Notes: a model not told the origin generated them from the sequence alone. Positions 10,737 through 25,300 are shown, counted from the stretch's first letter. The stretch: 64,000 nt of DNA from Cenococcum geophilum 1.58 (GCA_001692895.1 KV748206.1:937610-1001609), one strand, 5' to 3'. Numbers and translations are program-made.

Positions 10737-11375
10737 ACACTAACTACACTAAACCTTATTGAGAAGGAAATATTTCAGATAATCCTTCGTATTTGCCTGA
10801 GAGAATGATAAGTATTTGGTACGTTATTTTGATTGACTGTAATGCTATACTTGTTAAACAAGAACGTTGGGAATACATACACGAGACGTGTCGACCAAGA
10901 TCGGCTTTGCTTACCCTGTTTCAGTTGCCTACCACCCTATGACTCACCACCTGTTTCATCGGTCATTCTACACACGAGTTCGTTCGAGAAGACGGCTGAC
11001 CTATCGATAAGTAGCCTTTACCTCCCACAGTTCGCATCATCCAAGCTATATCATAAACCTTCTCCCACTCGAAAAGGGCATTCTATAAGCACTTGCACTA
11101 TACGAGTTTTTCAAAAAAGTAGCCACACAAAGTCACCTTTCCATGGAAGTTTCGGGTTCCTTCATATTCAACAACGGCCTAAGCTATAGTGCTACACCCC
11201 TTCAGTAAACGGCTCATCACCGGCCTACCCTCCATTACCGTTCGTATAACCATTCTGGCATTAGAAATATTTCTTCCTCACAAGTGGAATCGTGCATAAA
11301 ATCCTGTTTTGTCAGTCAGCTCACTCTCAACTCCCCTACTTACCATTCTATTGCGCTCCAGGGCCGTCGCTACCT
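10737..11375. other. Intergenic, upstream of the F-box-like gene
   Basis: It contains an open plus frame of 118 codons (10833-11189) with no recognisable domain and Ser/Pro-rich composition, regarded as chance. Presumably it holds the promoter of the next gene. Confidence 0.45.
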
Positions 11376-12576
11376 ATGACTACATCGTGAGTCCCAATAC
11401 GCCTCCTAACCTAGCGATTCTCTAGAAAAAGGCCAGGTAAAAATCACAGCTCACTGACATTATCCCAGATGGCCGTTTCGGCAGCTTCGAGTGCCTACCC
11501 AAAATGACCTCCACTTCGAGCCTGCGCAACTGCGACGTCTTCCCGCAGAGCTTCGGTTGGTAATTTTCTGCTTCGTGTTTGATGAGAATTTCGGGAGAGA
11601 TCATCGGATCTTGCTGTGTCGGGATTCTAGCAGCTTGGAGTTTTTATACAGCGAGGCTCTGCAGAGAACATGTCCATACTTGGATTCAAGACTTGTCGGC
11701 CTAGACGTTGCAACAGAGGCCGCAGAGGCATTTTATCGAAGCGGAATTCACCTTTACTCTGGCCTAGGCCAGCTCCTGAATGTCTTGGAGCACTGTCCAC
11801 TCTCGTCAAATGCCACCCCCGGCAGGTTCGTCACATGTTTGAGGTTGTCCATTGACGAAGACGTCGAGTATACCGGTGATAATATCGGCCGTCACTCTTT
11901 GCGGAAAGCAGACTGGGTGCTGCTAGATGACCAAGACAATGAACGAATGTTGCAACCAAGAAGATCACAGCTAATGCGACGCTGCTCTAAAGTCGTGTTA
12001 AAGATGCCTAAACTAAAGATTTTCCACCTCCTTATTAAACCAGCCGATGAATGGAAGTCGGAGGACAAGCTTTCACTTTGGGAGATGAGGGATTGTGTCC
12101 CTATTATCTTTCGACTGCGGGCACGCGGCATCAATGCCTGTGCCTTCCTGAAAGTCATGCCATCGATAGGAAATCTAAACGGAAGTAAACAGAAGGTAAA
12201 CGAAACACGATACATAAACTCCACTGTTGACGTTTCGATGTGTTTCCCATTCTACAACCCCATAAACAATGGCCTATCTGACCATGGCGGCATCGTGCAT
12301 GTCGGTGAAGGAGTTTATAGCAGAAACAGCCACAGCTGGGAACAGTCTGATATTCGAAGGCGCAACGCAGAGGCACTGAGAGAATTGTTTAGCCGCCTGG
12401 CTGCCGACAAACGTAAGCATTCCCCACAAACTTCTATTTTTACTAATAATACTGTTTCAGGTCTTGACTATGTTGACGGGGACTTTAGAAGGGTAGTCAA
12501 GAAAAATGGGAAGAGAGGACCGGTTGGTTTAGGCCCATCAACAGAGCAGGCGCAAAAGAAGGCCCGAAAGTCATGA
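11376..12576 (+). CDS. F-box-like hypothetical protein
   Basis: The main frame lacks an upstream ATG, so a small first exon is proposed: 11376-11386 (ATGACTACATC), intron 11387-11468 (GTGAGT..CCCAG), exon 11469-12412, intron 12413-12460 (GTAAGC, TACTAATAAT, TTTCAG; 48 nt, so frame is kept either way) and exon 12461-12576. The product is 356 residues, starting MTTSWPFRQLRVPTQNDLHF. LRRLPAELRLVIFCFVFDE (from about residue 22) resembles the F-box-like motif common in fungal proteins of unknown function, which would recruit a substrate to an SCF ubiquitin ligase. The C-terminus is basic (KKNGKRGPVGLG..QKKARKS) and could be a nuclear localisation signal. No other domain is recognised. It lies directly beside the large transposon nest. 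Confidence 0.7.
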
Positions 12577-13089
12577 AGGTTAAATTTCATTGAGACACCA
12601 TTGCTCAGATCTGATTGTCATGGGCACGTAAATATCTTAATCTGTTGAATAGAATGATGTACTCTGACATATTTGCCTTAGTTTGATAGCCTCTATGATG
12701 TACAGCTATAACATATTCGGCTGTAAAAGAGTGCTTCGGGGCATACCTAAACTCTTTCCGAAATTTGGATCAGCAACTGAACGACTTGTGGGCAGTGATT
12801 GTATTGGACTGGGGTAATGTTGGAGCTCCATGTGGATCTAGGGGTCGCATCGGAGCTGGATCTAGTGATTTTAGATCCGGAGTAGAGTGGATCTGGTTGA
12901 ACTGGGGCTCCTGGAGCTCCAGTTCTATACCCGAATGGGAAGAGTTCTATACCCAAATCGGAAGGAGGTTAAAGGAGGAAGGACCAAAATGTGTTAATGC
13001 GGGTATTAAGGACTAGCAGAGCCAATTGTTAGCTCTAGCGGTGAGCGTCTGCCCTAGAAAACGCGTGTATTATTAGTATAGAATTAAGG

Positions 13090-14229
13090 ACAGCTTGTTA
13101 TCGTCGCGTTGTTGCTGCTACTTCTACCGTCTAACCTTATTTTCTCTTACCTACCTACTGCCGCTATGGAGCGATTTTATTTTTAACTCCGCACCTTTAT
13201 TGTATCTAACGACGTTATCCTTATACTGGAGTGGCTTAACAAAAAGGCTAAGGGCTAGGCGGAGGTTAAAGAGTTTAAGCTATAGGGTAAGCAGTATATT
13301 CGCTATAAGGCCTTAACAAAGGGACCAAAGAATACTAAGCTACGATCATCGCTAATTTGGAAGTAGGGGGAGGATATATAGGAGAAGGATGATACTACTA
13401 AGACGTAGTACTTCTATTGCTACCTATATAAGAAGGTAAAGCGTCAGTAGGAGCTTATAGTTGTATTATCTAGAAGAACTACTGCTTTAGATTACCTTAA
13501 ATTTAACTACTATATAAACTATATTTCTGGCGAGCTTTAACTAAAAGAACCTTTACCAAATTAGCTAATAATTAAGGAATATCCATAGGCAAAGTCTCTT
13601 AATCTATAACGAAACTTTAAGGCCTTTAAATACCTATTAATTTAATAGATTGTTAGCTACTATATCGCCTTTTTTTAATTTAAAAACGAGTATTTCTAAA
13701 TACTCCTATTCTATATTTATCTAGGGCTTATAAAGTTCCTACTAAAGACTAAAAAGATAATACGCGGTTAGGTTATTACAGCTTTTAAATAAAGGAAAAT
13801 AAAACTAAGGAGGGAACTCTACGCAGCTTATAGTTCTATATTAATATCCTTTAATCTTTAGACTTTACCAAATAGGTATATAATTCTGGGTATTGCTACC
13901 TATTTTATTAACCAGTATAGTAAGCGTCGGTATGTAATACTAGGCCTCCATAAGGTAGTTAGTAAATATAGTAGCGAGAATATAGCGGTTGTCCTGCTTA
14001 CTCTATTTAAGGAGTATTAAATTAGTGGCAATATTAGGTATTTTATGGCTAATAACGCTAAGTTAAACAATACCTGTATTAACGCAATCCTTTAAGTCCT
14101 CTATTTAAAGATATTAGTAAAAAAGCGGAAAGAACAACGGCTATACTGCTTTGGCTATATTACAAATCTCTACGCGCAGGCTTTTATTATTAGAAAGGAT
14201 GCTAAGAAAATCTATAAGGAGTTGGTAAC
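13090..14229 (+). pseudogene. hAT transposase, 5' part (RIP-mutated)
   Basis: Across stops the plus strand reads a BED-finger-like segment (near 13380-13450, cysteines in YFYCYLYKK), then RNFKAFKYLL, SEYSSENIAVVLL-like sequence and the hAT core segment RLYCFGYITNLYAQAFIIRK (about 14140-14200), equivalent to the RxxCxAHxxNL region of hAT transposases. It ends at KELVT, where the copia element interrupts it. Stops are mainly TAG at expected Trp or Gln positions. No intact frame survives. Confidence 0.85.
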
Positions 14230-14423
14230 TGTTGGAAATATAGGGCAAATCACTAATACTACTCGAGTAGATACAGTGATGGAATAGGTTCTTGTTCTAG
14301 ATAGGGGAGGGTAAGAAATTTAAGGTTCCTCACCACGCTAGTGCCGCAACGGCACGTGACGGCAAGTTGCCTCACGTGACGGTAATATGCCGCACGTAAG
14401 GGCAAATTGCCTTATTCCTAACA
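14230..14423 (-). repeat. copia LTR (3' LTR in element orientation)
   Basis: It begins TGTTGGAAATATAGGG and ends CTAACA. It contains the block GTGCCGCAACGGCACGTGAC, followed by repeated CACGTGACGG motifs. Same length as the other LTR. Confidence 0.93.
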
Positions 14424-17400
14424 CTAGCAACTCTTCTTTTTATAGTTGCTATCTATATATAAACAGATAGTATATAATAATACGACCATAGGCAGACTAT
14501 AGCAGAATTTAGTAGGTAATACGCCTTATTCTACCGACCCAAACTTCTACTAACTAATTACGATTTTCTATCCCCAGGATAGAAAATTGCTATTAGCTCA
14601 CTTACTACTAGCGCCTTAGCGGCCCTTACTACATCTTCTACTCCCTCTTAACCCAACCTTTAACTTATATATATAGAGTATTTATATTAATAAACGTCTC
14701 TAGTGCCTTATTTAGGTTTACCTTCATCATTACATCTGCTAGGTTATCTTAGCTATTAATCTATTAAATCTTAAAGAGTTCTTAACGCTTATAAAATTGC
14801 TATAGTACTATAATATTAATTATAAGGCGCTTCTCCTTTATAGTACTAAGCTTAACTAAATACTTATAGAGGGAATATAAGTTGGTATATATAATCATAG
14901 AGATAACGGGGAGTTTAAGTTAATCTATAATTATCTTTAAGGTAGTTCTAATTGCAATTGCTATATTAACTCCGCCAACTATTCTATATATCTCTAACGC
15001 TAGAACGCTTTAAGTAACGCATTTACTTTTAGTTAAGCTCTAATAAATAAGATTATTATAGATTGTAAAGTTACTCTCTCTAGTAGATTTATTTGCGATA
15101 ATAATCTTATATCCTAGCTAGAAGCTAAAATCTTTATTATTTATAAACGATCTATTAACAAATATAAAAAGCTTAGCGGTAGGAAGGTTAATAGGCACAT
15201 AGAGCAGTCCTTAATTAAGATAGCTTCTTTACTAGAAAAGACGCTTATTTAGGGCAAGGATATCCTCCTTAGTTAGTTCTTAGTATTAAGCGGCAACAGA
15301 GAGATTAAAGGAAGCTTTAGGTTAATAGATAGAAGCTATATAAGCTCTATAAGCGCGTTACTCTATATATCCTTACTTTAGAGAATTAACATTAATAACG
15401 TTAATCTTCTTGCCTTAACCTTTCTGGCGTAGGGCAATGGAATCCTTATTTAGGGAAATAATGCATCTATTAAAGAGTAATAGTATTATTAAATTAAGTT
15501 TTTCCTTTAGCTTTACTATAAGATTTACCTTTACTAGCTCATCTTCTTTAAGAGCTAAGAATTAGTNNTCTCCTAAGATAATTATATNNTCTATTTATAT
15601 NCNNANAATTCTAAATAGAGTTCCTATNGTTATAATAAGGAAGCAGGGATTAAATATAGAAGTAGTTATTAAAAGCTTCTCTTTATAGTGCTTGCTGTAA
15701 GTAACCCACTAATAAATTCCTACCTCTGCAATTCTATATAGTGGCTTAAGCACAACCATAATCGTATCTTTGGGATATTAGTGGCGAATTTGCTCTAAAA
15801 GGTATGCCAGTATTAAGCGCTAAAGGCGTATCTCTAATTAGGTATAGGCCTAGGTAATATCTTATAAATAAACCGCTATTCTATTCTTTATTAAGGAGGG
15901 AGCTAGCGTAATAATAACTCGCTAACTAGCTTATTAAATTATAGGGGATTATATAAGAATTACTTCCTTACCATTATTATTATAACCTTAAATAACTAGC
16001 CTTAACTTCTTAAATGGGGTATTAGTAGCTTTACCTTTAATCTTATTAACCATTCTTAACCTAAATATACAAACCCTATTAAACTTAATAGGGTTATACT
16101 TCTTAAACTTAAAGACTCCTCTTATAATAAAACCGTCGATCTCCTACTTATTAGATACTTAGAAAGGAGCTCCTAGAGTTATAATACGGCCTTCCTTTTA
16201 GAGCTATTTTGCGAGCTTAAAGTTAGCCTTCTCTTTAGCTGTTATAAAGGCTATTAATAGCTTAACTCTATTCTTAATAGCGGCAACAAGTTACTCTTTA
16301 AAATTAATAAGGTATTAGCGGTTTTGTAATCCTTTTAGGCGACCTCTACCGCGTTATAGTTGCGGCGTATCTACTATAGTTATATTAGGGTTATAGTCGC
16401 CTTCTAGGGCACGTTAATTATAGTTCTCCTCTAGGGCATCTCCTAGGGTATCTTCTAGGGTATCCTATAAAGGCTTAGAACTATTATCTTTATAGTAAGG
16501 CTTAATAATAGTTAAACGGAATTAAGTAGGTCTATAGGGTATCTAAAGAGTATAAGTCTAACCATTAATTATAATAAGTTTATATAGGCCTAACTATCCT
16601 CCCTTTTTACGCTATACGCGTACCTTAGATTAGAGTGGCAGATTAAGCGTAATTAAGGTATTTGGGCCATTTCTTATTCCTAATATATCGTTAACCTAAC
16701 GCGTGGCGTAGAGACGTCGCACCTCCTTTATTGCCTTGTAAATCGCCTCAGCTTATTATATAATAGAGGGAGATAGTAAAGAATCATTAGTTATTTAAGA
16801 GTAGGCGCTAAAGACTAGCAATATAGGTACAAGCCCATTTAGGCCAGCGGTATTGTTAATAGCCTTAATAGCTATCTATAGGATAAGCTTTTTACTAGCA
16901 CCCTTTAGTTTTAAAGAAATAATCTTATATACGCGGCGTAATAGCGTATAGTATTATTTTACCTTTCCGACACTATTATATGCCTTAATAGGGACTTCCT
17001 TAACCTTAATTATTATTACCTTTACCTATTATTAAAACTCTATAGATAAAAAGTTCTTTTCTATATCGTAAATAATTTAATTAGGGGGTCCTAGGTAGAC
17101 ATTAATCTAGTATAATTAAAGAGTATCCTATATATTCCTAGCTAATATATCTTTTAAAAAGCGTGCGGCTTAGAAGGAGGTTAAGAAGTTAATAACTTAG
17201 AGTACTGGCTTGCCGCTAAGATATATAACATCTATAATAATATAGAAGTTAAAGTTATAGTTATCTTTAAGGGTAAACTTAAATTGGCTGGGGGACTTCT
17301 AGTTTATTTAGCAGTAATAGCAGTACTTTATAAGATATTTAATTGCCTTAACCTTAACATTATAACCTGCTTATTAAAGAACCCTAAGCAGTTAGTAAAC

Positions 17401-19487
17401 GGATAGGTGGCTAAAATAACGATATAGTTAACGTAGCTCTAACTTAATTAAGTGACTCTAAGCAACGCTCCTTTTTAGCTATTAAAGGAGCAACTAAGGG
17501 TAACCCTACTTGCGTATAACGGGCACCTAATTATCTCCCTAAATAAGTATATTCTTAAGGTTATTAAGCTTAACGCCTAATTTATCTATATTTTAGATGC
17601 AGAATAGGAATAGGGTATTTATAGGAATAATATAGAAAGTAATATATCCTAACGGGGTTTAGACCTTAATTATGCTAAGAGAGATTATAGTACCCTTACC
17701 AAAGCGAATTATATATTAGCCTGCCATTAATTAGTTAATCTAAATAAAACTATTAAGCTGCTAAAGAGCTTGGACTTAAGGTTCTCCTATTATAGATACT
17801 CCTACGGCTCTAGTATCTGGCATAATACTATAAAAGACATTCGCCGAGTATCTATTGTTAAAGGAAAACGCGGAACTTTTCTTTAGCTTATTAAAGATAT
17901 CTAACCTTATAATAGAATAGAGCGTAGATTAGTTATTAAGGATAGCAACGGTTTATATGCTATTTACCTTACCATACTTAGTAAAGTATTAGTTAGGAGA
18001 GTAGTCCTTAATTTCTATATCTATAAGGAGTTGTTTAGCCTTATTAATCTTACCCTTAAGATCTTCTTCGCCTTTATATTAAACTAGAAAGCTTTAGAAG
18101 TAGGCTATAGTAACTTCTTAATTTCTAACATTTTATATGCTCTAGCGAAACTTATTATATACCTCCTTTCGTTTATTAAGGGGGTATCTAGTTAACTAGT
18201 AATTTGGCTTTATATAAACGTAGTATTTCTTCTACTAATTATTATAAAATAAACCTCTACAAGGACCTCCATAATTGCTTTATAGTTAACGTTAATTATA
18301 CCCTCTACTATATCCCCTACTACAATAACTATATATTTAATTAGTCTAGTTATAATTATATTAGTTAGCTAGGTCGATTAAAGTAGGTTAGAGTTAGGTA
18401 TTAAATTGCTATACTTTTTAAGAGCGTAGGGCGGTGCTAATAGAGGATCTTAATTAAGTATATACTCCTTTATAAGTACTTATAGGGTTAAAGAGAGTAA
18501 GGTTATATTCTTTAATACCTTAATATACGCTAATAACTTAATTATATAGGCTAAAGTCCTCTTAATATAATTTGGATAAACTACGCTAAATTATTTAGAG
18601 TTAATTAAAGAGCTTTTAAAGATAATCGAGTTAAGAGGCACCTAGGTTTATAGCAATAATTCTTAGAAAGGTAGTCTCTCTCCACTCCGACATATACTGC
18701 TGCTTATTCTCCTTTATTTTAAAGTAGCATCTTATTTTATATATTATTCGGTTAAAATTATATCCTTTTCCTACTAAATAATTATAGTAGAAGGTACTAG
18801 CTCGGCCCTTAAGTATAACTAAATAAGTAATATAGTATTAATTAGGTTCTAGTCTAACCTTTTAGTAACAGTCGTAGAAGATATATAACTTTAAATTAAG
18901 GATATTATACAGTTCTCTACTAAACTTCTTCTCCTATTCTAAATAGAGCTTTATAAGCTCTATAAGCATTTTTAAGGTGCCTCTAATTAGTATTTAGCTA
19001 TATTATATTATAGGCTGCAATAATAACGTAGATCTAGTTAGCGAAGTTTAAAGGTTATTAGACCGCGAAGTAAGGGGATCTTGTACTTATTAGGGGTTGT
19101 TAATTAAGGCTATAGGTTAAGCTAGTTAATATAGGGGAGTTAAAGATAGAGGTAGAGGTAATAGATATAGAATATTAAAACTTATGCCTAGAGTAATAGA
19201 GTTAAAACGCGTCTCTAGTAGTATATTACTTAGGTTCCATTATAATTTAAGCTTCTTTATAGTGCGTAGTTAGTGCTTAATCTCTTATAGAGTCTATTTA
19301 TACTCTTCCTTTATATTAATAACATATTCCTAAATATTGTCCCTAATACTACCCCTATCTATAGGGATAAATACTCTATACTCCTAAAGGAAGTTACGGA
19401 AGTCCTATACAATATCTTTATTTATAGGAACCTATATTTCCTTTATCTATTTAATAAAGTCCTCCTTTATATAATACTATAGCGCGG
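14424..19487 (-). pseudogene. copia polyprotein (3' part: gag-end/IN/RT/RNase H), RIP-mutated
   Basis: Read on the minus strand, 15000-15560 gives the end of reverse transcriptase and RNase H: EDELVKVNLIVKLKEKLN, then SIALRQKG, EDILALNKRL, LLYVPINLPTAKLFIFVNRS, FINNKDFSF-LGYKIIIANK and VLALEIYRIVGGVNIAIAI. This is the fungal copia RNase H (catalytic VDxSF changed to VNRSF, an Asp-to-Asn change expected from RIP). Integrase and gag should lie at higher coordinates by the order of copia elements, but I did not resolve their motifs. Stops are dense. Ns at 15567-15568, 15588-15589, 15601, 15603-15604, 15606 and 15628 mark assembly ambiguity within the repeat. Confidence 0.8.
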
Positions 19488-20295
19488 TATTATTATATTC
19501 GCTAGCCCGCGAAGCCCTACTGCACGCGTCTACGTCGCCGCAGGTGGAAACATCATCGGGAAATCATTCCTTATAATGGCTAAGTGCAGAGGCGATAGAG
19601 GAGAGCCGTCGCAGCGCGCGCAGCGCGCTGGTGTTGCGACTCTGTGGTGTTGAGCCTGCGACGCGTATATCGCCCTCAACAACACCAGGAGTCCTACTGC
19701 CCCCGCTTAGGGCTCCTGCTATACCATCTAGGGGGGCCATTAAGGGAAACTAGGATACGAAAACCGCCCGACGTATGACTACCTGGCTCGCAGCTAGGCC
19801 CGAAACTGGCCTTATTCAGCCAGTCGACGTAGACGCGCCCTAGGCGTACGACAGGACACCCTTGGGCTTGCACTAGCTCTAAAACCGAGAGGATACGGCA
19901 AAGGCGTAGGGAACCTCTTTTTATAAGAACTTGTTAAGGTTAACGCGTCGCAGATACTTTGTACGAAACTTATTAAGGCCCTAAGGCTACCACGAAGAAC
20001 TTATTAAGGCCCTACCTAGAGAACTCGTTAAGGCCCCTCTATGAGGGCCTATCTGGTATCCGGTATACCCAGGTAACTCAAAAAAGGGTCTTAATAGGCG
20101 TAGTACGCGCGACCTGGACGACGGCGACGCGCCGGCGACGTAACGGCAATATAATGGCGACCGGACGGCGACCAGACGGCTTAACGAGGTGGAAACACGG
20201 GTAAAGCTCTAGGTAGCGGAAACACAGGCCAGCTTTGACGGCCCTATGGCGTTCGACTTACAGTCAACTCATAGTTGACTTACGGTCGACTTATA

Positions 20296-20402
20296 GGCGA
20301 CTTATAGGAGGGTCTTAATAGGCGTAGTGCACGTAACCTAATGCGCATATGTATAAGGCGACTTATAGGAGGGTCTTAATAGGCGTGGTGTACGCAACCT
20401 AA
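20296..20402 (+). repeat. 61-bp tandem repeat in LINE 5' leader
   Basis: Two near-identical units begin GGCGACTTATAGGAGGGTCT at 20296 and 20357. Earlier in the leader, GAACT(T/C)(A/G)TTAAGG occurs several times between 19925 and 20040. Repeated 5' leaders are known to hold promoters in LINEs; that role is inferred. Confidence 0.7.
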
Positions 20403-20799
20403 TATATATATATGGGGGAGGCTGCAGGGGAAATATAGGCCAGTTGGACGAGGACTTAATAGTTAGAGATATAGGCCAGCTTATAAAAAGGGGGGACATA
20501 AGCTTAGTTAGTAGGAGGGGGGAGAGTAGGTCGCCTGGTGCGGGACCTAGTCTTTACGGCCCCCCTCCTATAAGACACGGTCGGCCTATTATAAGGAGAC
20601 TCTTATAGGTAACGCGAAACGGGAACTAGTAGTATATAGGGTGTTGCGCCCCTATATTACTACTAGCTTCCTATAGGGCGTAGTACGTAGTAGCTACTAC
20701 TGGCTCCAAGGACCTTATCCCTTAATTAGGCTCTGACCTTTAGTGCACCTGGTAGGCAGGTAGGATTATACCCTAGCTAGAGAGACTACTACATGGCTT

Positions 20800-22300
20800 A
20801 AGAGAACGGATGCGCGTATTAGTATATTAATAGACGGAACCGTTCGCCTCTAGGGCGGCTCGCCAATAAGATATGCTTAAGGAGCAAACAGGAGTTACTC
20901 AGGCGAAAGAGGCAGTGGCTCGGCCTCGTCCGTAGAAGGTATACCCAACTATATTACAGGATGTAGCTACGACGCCTCTATAGGATTACGTCAGTAGGCG
21001 CGAAGATAGGAGTTGCGACCCCTAGAAACGGTAGCTTATGCCCACGCCAGCGGAAATAATAAAGAAGGCGTGAAACTAGAGGCTATGGAAGGCTCCTAAG
21101 CCGTACAAAAGCGTACCAACTCTAGAAGGAAACTCTTATATAGACTACTAGGGGGTAGACTAATACTCGGGTAATACCGTTATAAGATATCCAAAAGAAC
21201 TAGTAAAATTCCCCGCAATTGGTGGTGGCAGCTAACTGCTTATAGTTTAGGACTAAAGTACTAAAAAACTGGGGTAGAGGCCTAGATAAGTAGGTATATT
21301 AAACTCTACTGTATTACTAGCTAATATATAACTACCTGCTTATACTAGGACTTAAAATCACCTAAATCTAATAGCTTTGATAGGAAAATATAAACTAAGT
21401 ATATAACGAAAACAATAAGAGGATATGAGGGTCGCTAGAGACTCGCTAGGGAGACGCTAGACGAACGCATGGCTCCCTTATTATCAGCATATATATACTA
21501 GGAATGCAAAAACTCCTTATCTAAAAAGGAATAATTATAAATGGCCTTATATATAATACAAGGCTCTATAACCACAGACTACGCCTAAAATAATGCTATC
21601 GCTATATATAATAGGGACATACCCAATCTATATACGCAGTATAGGTGTGCTGCGGCCACTATACAGGCCCCCACGATATAAGATATTACTTAAATTAAGA
21701 CCAAACAAAATGCGCAAACTGCCACCGAAGCATATATAAGGCGTAGGAGAGAGAAGACTGCATTAAATACAGGAGATGGAAGGTAAGGGCTTAACAGCTA
21801 CGGGAATAACTGTACGCTAGGTTATATAAATGGAAACAACAGGTAATAAGCTAGGGGGACATAGGCGCCTTCCTAGCGTTTCCTACCTTTAACACTAGAG
21901 GGCTAGGCCAGCCATCCTAAGCCTTAACGGGCCAGAAGCGACGCTACGCGACATCACCAGACCGATCAGGGACATAAGGGCCATAGGGGATATAAGGGAG
22001 AGGACGCCCCGTAGGAAGACCCCTATGGACAGCAATAGCAGGCTTAAGACTAGGACAATTAAGAATTAGACTTAATGCGGCAAATATAACATTCGCAGCC
22101 AACCTATAAAGGGTATATAGCTAACCAGTAAGAATAGGGGAAGAACCGGTAATAATAATAGATTTAGATATAAAAGCGCTAATAGGAACACAAGACACGG
22201 GAATAGAAAGCTCTATATAAAATAAGTAATAACTAGGGTATAGATATAAGAGATAAAAGCTCCGAATATTCTAGAGAAAGTAGAAATAAAAGAAGCGAGA
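20800..22300 (+). pseudogene. LINE ORF1 (gag-like, zinc-knuckle), RIP-mutated
   Basis: Across stops, 21600-21770 reads a CCHC-rich stretch containing CCGHYTGPHDIRYYLN, then KCANCHRSIYK and DCIKYREWKVRA, the zinc knuckles that end Tad-type ORF1 proteins, which bind the element RNA. Upstream sequence is low-complexity and boundaries are approximate. Confidence 0.7.
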
Positions 22301-22329
22301 AATAAAGGAAAGTTAAAGAACCCTCGCCA

Positions 22330-25300
22330 GGGGTCCGCCACCTATCCATTATATAGTATAACTACAGCAACACAAACCACCGCCTCGCAAGGCCCCTACT
22401 AGACAGTCTAGACCCAGAGAAACACTATATCCTTACTATACAAGAACCGTATTATAATACCTTCACATAATTAATATACTGCCCCCAAGAATTCCAGCTC
22501 CTATACGAACTAAAAGCAGCTATACGCATATACTTTATAATCAGCAAGGCTATCAGCCTGTCCTTATAGTTATAGCAAGCAGTTAACCCAGATATTGCAG
22601 TTATAATAATCTAAACATATAGGGGACCGGTATAAATTATTAATGTATATAACCCTAGGGTTAAAGGGGTCCTATAAACAGAGAATATTATATTAGTAAT
22701 AAGCTTATTAAAAACCAAAGGTATAGAGTCTATCCTACTAGGAGATATAAACCTCTACCACCCGTAGTAGGGGGGTATCCATATTGCTGCAGATCAACAG
22801 TTAGAGTGCCTACTAAGAGCTATAGATATCTAGGGCCTTAAGCTAGCCACCCCCCTAGAAGCAATTATATGGCAACGAGGCACCGCCAGAAGTATAATTA
22901 ACCTTATATTTATGGACGAAGGCCTATACTAGAGACTTAAAAGGTACAACCCTAAAAAAAAATAGGCACTTACCCTAGACTATATCCCTATCCAGATATA
23001 GCTAGACCTAGATACTAAAGCGTAACTAAATAGAAAAAGATACGTAATAAGGAAGCTTAAGATAGACAGTTTCCTTAATGCAGTTAAACAACAACTCTAA
23101 GACCTAGAAGAAATCCACCCAATACTAAACGAGCGAGGCTTATTGGCCACCCCTAAGGAAATTAACCAAAGACTAGAAAGGATCTAGGCAGCAATTAAAA
23201 ATAGGCTAAAAGAGCACTACCCGATCTTAAAACCGGGCCCCTATGCGCAATATATATGGTCCACACAATACGCAGTTCTGGTTGCCAGCTAATAATAAGC
23301 AAGAAGGAAATATATAAGTAGCCATAACCTTAAAGATAAGAGACAATACAAAGATATAAGAAACCAGCTAAAGAATACCCTAAAAAAAGAAGTAAGGAAT
23401 AACTGGAGACGGTTTATAAACAAGCATACTTCTAACCCGAGCCTCCCCCATAATAAGGGCCTTTAGGCTATAGCGAAATAGGTAAAGAAAAAGGCAGGGC
23501 GCCTAGTAGAAGACCTATACCTACCACCCCTATAAAGAGCAGGAGAATTATAGGCCACAAACGATAATAATAAAAAGGCAAAGATCCTTATAGAAAGGTT
23601 CTTCCCCTAACCGGCTCTAGCAGACCTTAGTAATATTATAGGTAAAATACTGGTGACTCGCCTATAGGTTAACAGCGACATAACAACAGAGGAAATAGCT
23701 AGAACTATTAGCCGCCTTTTAAACAATATAGCACCAGAACTAGATAGGATTCTAAATAAGGCCCTAAAAACCTATGGGCCACTTATAGCACCTTAGCTTA
23801 TAGATATAGCCAGAGCATGCTTTGCTATAGGCTACTACCCATAACTCGGAAGATCTATAACGACGGTTATCTTATAAAAAGAAGGTAAAGTAGATTACTT
23901 AATCCTAGGAAGCTACCGCCCTATTACCTTAGAAAACACCCTTAGTAAGATCTTAAAAAGGGTAATAGCGAAACGCATAGCAGACACGGTAGAGGAACAC
24001 GCCCTACTACCACAAAGCTAAATAGGGGCAAGAAAGAACCGCTTAACACTATCAGCACTTACGCTACTCGCTGCCACTATTAAATCTGCATAGGCGATGC
24101 GAAAGGACTTTGTAGTATTAATGCTTAGTCTAGACATTAGTAGTGCCTACAACAATATACCCCACGAGCGTCTTCTGCATATCCTTAGGGCAAAGGGCTT
24201 CCTAGAATGGATTATACAATTTATCTAAGGGTTTACAGGCCAGAAAGAAATATCACTAGTCTTTAGCGGATACTAGAGCCCCCCTATTATAGTTACAACA
24301 GGAATACTACAAGGATTACCCCTCTCGCCTATACTCTTCCTTTTCTTTATAAGCAACCTGCTTAACTCCTTTAAGGAAGGGGTAACCTAGGGGATAGGCT
24401 TTGTTAATGATACAAACCTAATTATATACGGGCCAACAGCTGTAAAGAATTGCAGAATACTAGAGAAAGCCTATAATACTTATATAGAATAGGCAAAACG
24501 TTATAGAGTCTAATTCTTACTAGAGAAATACCAGCTAATCTATTTTATAAGAAAACGCAACCAATCTGCAGATCTTTAGCATATAATTCATATCTAAGGC
24601 TTTAGGGGTTAACCAGTTTAGGGCCTAAGGGTATTAGGAGTATAGGTAGACAGTAAGCTTTAGTGGAGCACATATATGGTGTAAGCGGCCCGTAAAGGCT
24701 AAGTACAGTTTATCGCTTTATCTAGGATTGTTAATTCTATATAGGGTCTATGCTTCTAGAGGTCACGCCTACTATATATAGCAGTCGTCTGGCTAACCAT
24801 AACATATAGATCCAGTATTTGGGCTATTGGAGAAACTAAGAAGGGCTCCCCTAAATTACTCCTTAAACTACTTTAAAAGGTCTAAATAGCCTACCTCTAG
24901 AGTATTATAGGCGGGTACAAGCGAACGGCTATAGCACTGCTTAAGAAGGAATCCAATATTTCCCCCCTATAATTATATATTAAAGCCGCTATAATATAAA
25001 GGACACAAAATAAACGCAACTCTAATATTATAAAGTATATTAAGACACGCCTAAGTAAACTATGGAGGGACCCTAGGGTACCCTATAGGAGAACAAACCA
25101 ACAACCCTAAAGTAGGGAAGAGATATTAGAGAAATAGGTAAAGAAAGTAGAAGAAGAATGGTGCCGCTTTAGGGCCTAGGCCTATATAGAGGAGAAAGGG
25201 AGACGCATAAGAGGTTAGTAAAGATAATAGTAAGATAGAGAAAGGAGCTAAAGTAGAATATATAAGAACGCTAGGAAACCATCTACCGTAATACAATACT

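Noticed and set aside
10833-11189. 118-codon plus frame
   Set aside because: No domain, no homologous feel, and it lies in the presumed promoter of the F-box-like gene.
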